From NCBI GenBank assembly GCA_036245525.1, contig BTPG01000007.1, positions 162,784,347 to 162,848,346 on the forward strand: 64,000 nucleotides of DNA, given 5' to 3'. The DNA comes from Semisulcospira habei. Its lineage: Eukaryota > Mollusca > Gastropoda > Semisulcospiridae. Position 1 is the stretch's first letter; every line of letters begins with the position of its first letter. A program made the translations under genes and the position numbers. Shown here one piece after another: positions 47,401-50,400 of this stretch. The notes below the pieces were generated by a model. It was not told the origin of the DNA, did not search any database, and saw nothing but the letters and a program-made list of their open reading frames with translations.

Positions 47401-50400
47401 ACAGCCCAGATGATATCTTCCTGGCTACGCTGGGTCATAGGGTCCGCCCACCAGGACCTCTCCCCAGAGAGAGCAAAGAGGCTGAAGGTACGCGCACATG
47501 AGGTATGAGCCATGGCCACGAGCGTCGTGTTCGACCGGAACTGCGCTGTCACAGACTTCGTGGCAGCTGTGGGCTGGCGGGCAGAATCGACCTTCGCCCG
47601 CTTCTACCTCCGGGATCTGGCGGGCCAGCGAGACGACCTCGCTCTGATGGAGAACATCACCGCAGTGCGACACTCCCTCCCGGCGCCCCAGGTGCCGTAG
47701 ATACGCACTTAGCTAAAATTGTCGGGAGTTTGCGGCAGGGAGGACGGCTCTGACTATAACCAGTCTGCGGCGGTGTTTTGGGTGCGGCACCTTCCTCCTT
47801 CTTGCAATTCTTCCACATAGTCATGTCATCAGTAATGTATTTTGAGGAAACAAATAAATTTTTCCTCTAAAATGTATTTTTTCGAAAAATACTTAACGAT
47901 GACATGACTCGGAGGACCCTCCCACCTGTCCTGCTTGCCGCTGGTGAGCTAAGTATTCCGACTTGTTGGTCACCACATGACTCGGAACCGGATGGGCAGG
48001 AACAGGAGACAACTCTCGGCCCCTCTGGGGGTTCCCCGAGTGCGTCCCGGGTTGTGTGTAACACAACAGGTTCCTAGGCTAAAATTGAGTAAGTAGTAGA
48101 AACTTCCATATAGTCATGTCATCGGTAAGTATTTTTCGAAAAAATACATTTTAGAGGAAAAATTCATTTTTCCTGTGGAGTGTTTGATATTTGTGCATGT
48201 TGATATTCTCTCCAGCCCCACTTGCTGCAGGTGGCCAGCCCCAAAGCCTGGCAGAGTCTGGACTCGGTCGATCCCAACGCCCATCAACAGTCCCCCACCA
48301 CCGCCACAACGACCACCACCATCATCACTCCCACCATCACCACCACCCCTGCTGCCCTCACCACTACAAACACCAACGCCATCCGTCAACCCTGGTCCAA
48401 AACACGAAGCAGTTCCATGCCCACACCGGTGACAAAGAAAATGGAAGCGTCGAAAGCCACGTTGCCCCCACCGAGGAGTGGAAGAAGCTCAGTGTCGAAC
48501 GAGAATAACGTGTTGCTGGATCCGGAGATACTCATGGATTATCCCACACAAGCGCTGGTCTTGACTGTTCTGGTAAGTGGCCTTGGAGGAAAATGCCTAA
48601 CCCCTTTGCTGCTGAGCAAAACTGAACACGATCCAAGTGCAAGAGACATAGGTCCTTATGAGCCCCCACAGTTGCGGGGGCTCATGAGGATCTATGTTTC
48701 TTGTTGACATCACTTTGTATATCCATGTGCCTTCGACAACTTGTGCCTTTCGGTGTTAAATTAATGCAATTTTCAGAAACACAGTCTGCCTCCACTGACA
48801 GTGAAGGGGTTAATAAAATAATTTGCATCTTCGGGAGATGTCATCAGTGGCATAGAAATGTGCAAACCTCCACTGAAATTATTCACATCTAGTAAGGCAT
48901 GGGGGAAATTTTACTCCAGAAACTCTGGAATTTCTGAAACTATGAAGTCCTTTTCAGAATTTCGCATATTTTAAATTTTGAAAGCGCTGCTTTCATTCAT
49001 TATATTCTCAACATGTAATTTCTCTTCTTAGGTAGCAGGGATTTGCTTCAGTTATTGGCCAAAATTGTTTGAATTTGTAAAATTAGTCATTTTTCAGTGG
49101 TCATAGTTTCTCTGCTCGTGACATGTTTGCCAGACAGCTTTCCTGAAATCCAAAATTTCCAACTTTCAGGCATGAACAATGGATGACCTTTCACAACGTT
49201 CAGAGGTTCTTTACAGACTGTGTTTTAGCTTCTAAATTGTCACAAAATTTTGGCTTTTCCAGTACACGTACACTTCTATTGACTTGTCACTTTGAAAGTC
49301 GTAGGTACCTGCTTTGAAAGATGGATCAGGCATTATAGTTCAAGGGTAGTGCCAGATTAGCTTGGCTTCTGGAGATGCCAAGCTAATGTGCAGGGCTCCC
49401 AATTACCCACGGTTTCGCGGATTTCTGCGAAAAACAAAATGTCATGAAATTGACCTGCGACCCGCTAAAAAAAATTTCCAGGGGAAAATTTAAATAATGA
49501 AAATACGATGAACTGCGAGTTGCAGTCAGTCTCAGAGCAGATGACGGAAGTACCCAGAATGCGGCCGGAAGTTACAGATGCGCGCGCACCTCACGGCTAC
49601 CGCCATTTCGATCACAGCGCAAACATGTTGCGCGCAGACATTGTTGAGAACAGTTCTAGCAGAGCAAAGTATTTTTTCAGGGATTTTTAAGAATTTGTAT
49701 TTGGAGCCCTTAATTTGGCACTACCCTTAAATTATCTTGGACGTTCCATCTCCCACTGTTGTGTCTTGAGGGTGAGCGTGTCACAAAAGTTTTTAGTATA
49801 TACTAAGCAACATCAGTAAACATTATCGTTGTATTCGCCATTTGCCTGCTTACTTTTTTTTCATTTCATAATTGGCTCTTTATCTTTGTCGTGAGTTCAG
49901 CAAGATATGTTTATGTTTTTCCCATTGCAGGCCACGTTGGTGAGGAATACGACGGACGAGAACGAAGCAAGAATCCTTTATGAGTACCTTGCCGAAGCCT
50001 CTGTCGTGTTTCCCAAAGTATTTCCTGTCATGTAAGTAAAATCACATTTAACATTGAGCCCTGAGGTTGAAATCTGCAATTCAGTAGTTGTTACCTGAAA
50101 TTTAAAAATCAGTACAGGATAGTTCAAAGAATGAGTCAATGCGCATGGCGCCTCTATACCTCAAGCTATTTTGGCACTTTCCTTGAGCTTCACGGTTAAC
50201 CCATAACGTCCTGAGGCTGATTTTTAAAAATGTGCTAATTGCGCTATGAAGGCTACGTTACAGATTAGGAGATAGATCAACTATTTTAGTTTAAGGGTGG
50301 TGCTAGAACAGCTTGGTGCCTCAGGCGCCAAGCTATTCTGGCACCACCCTTGAACTGTCAGTCAAATGTATTTTTTTGCAATAGTGTATCAAGATGAAAA

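Larger units (their letters stand above)
32604..48175 (+). mobile_element. DIRS-like retrotransposon D, interrupted by 8.7 kb of other repeats
   Basis: The left inverted terminal repeat (32604-32800: TTGTTTCCTCAAAATACATT, GACATGACTATATGGAAGTG, CCTGCCCATCCGGTTCCGAG) is the reverse complement of 47930-48175. The 5' part (32800-35740) has an array, a gag-like region and 5S-like fragments. The 3' part (44486-47930) has RT, RNase H, recombinase and internal complementary region. The intervening block is unrelated. Frameshifts abound. Confidence 0.83.
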
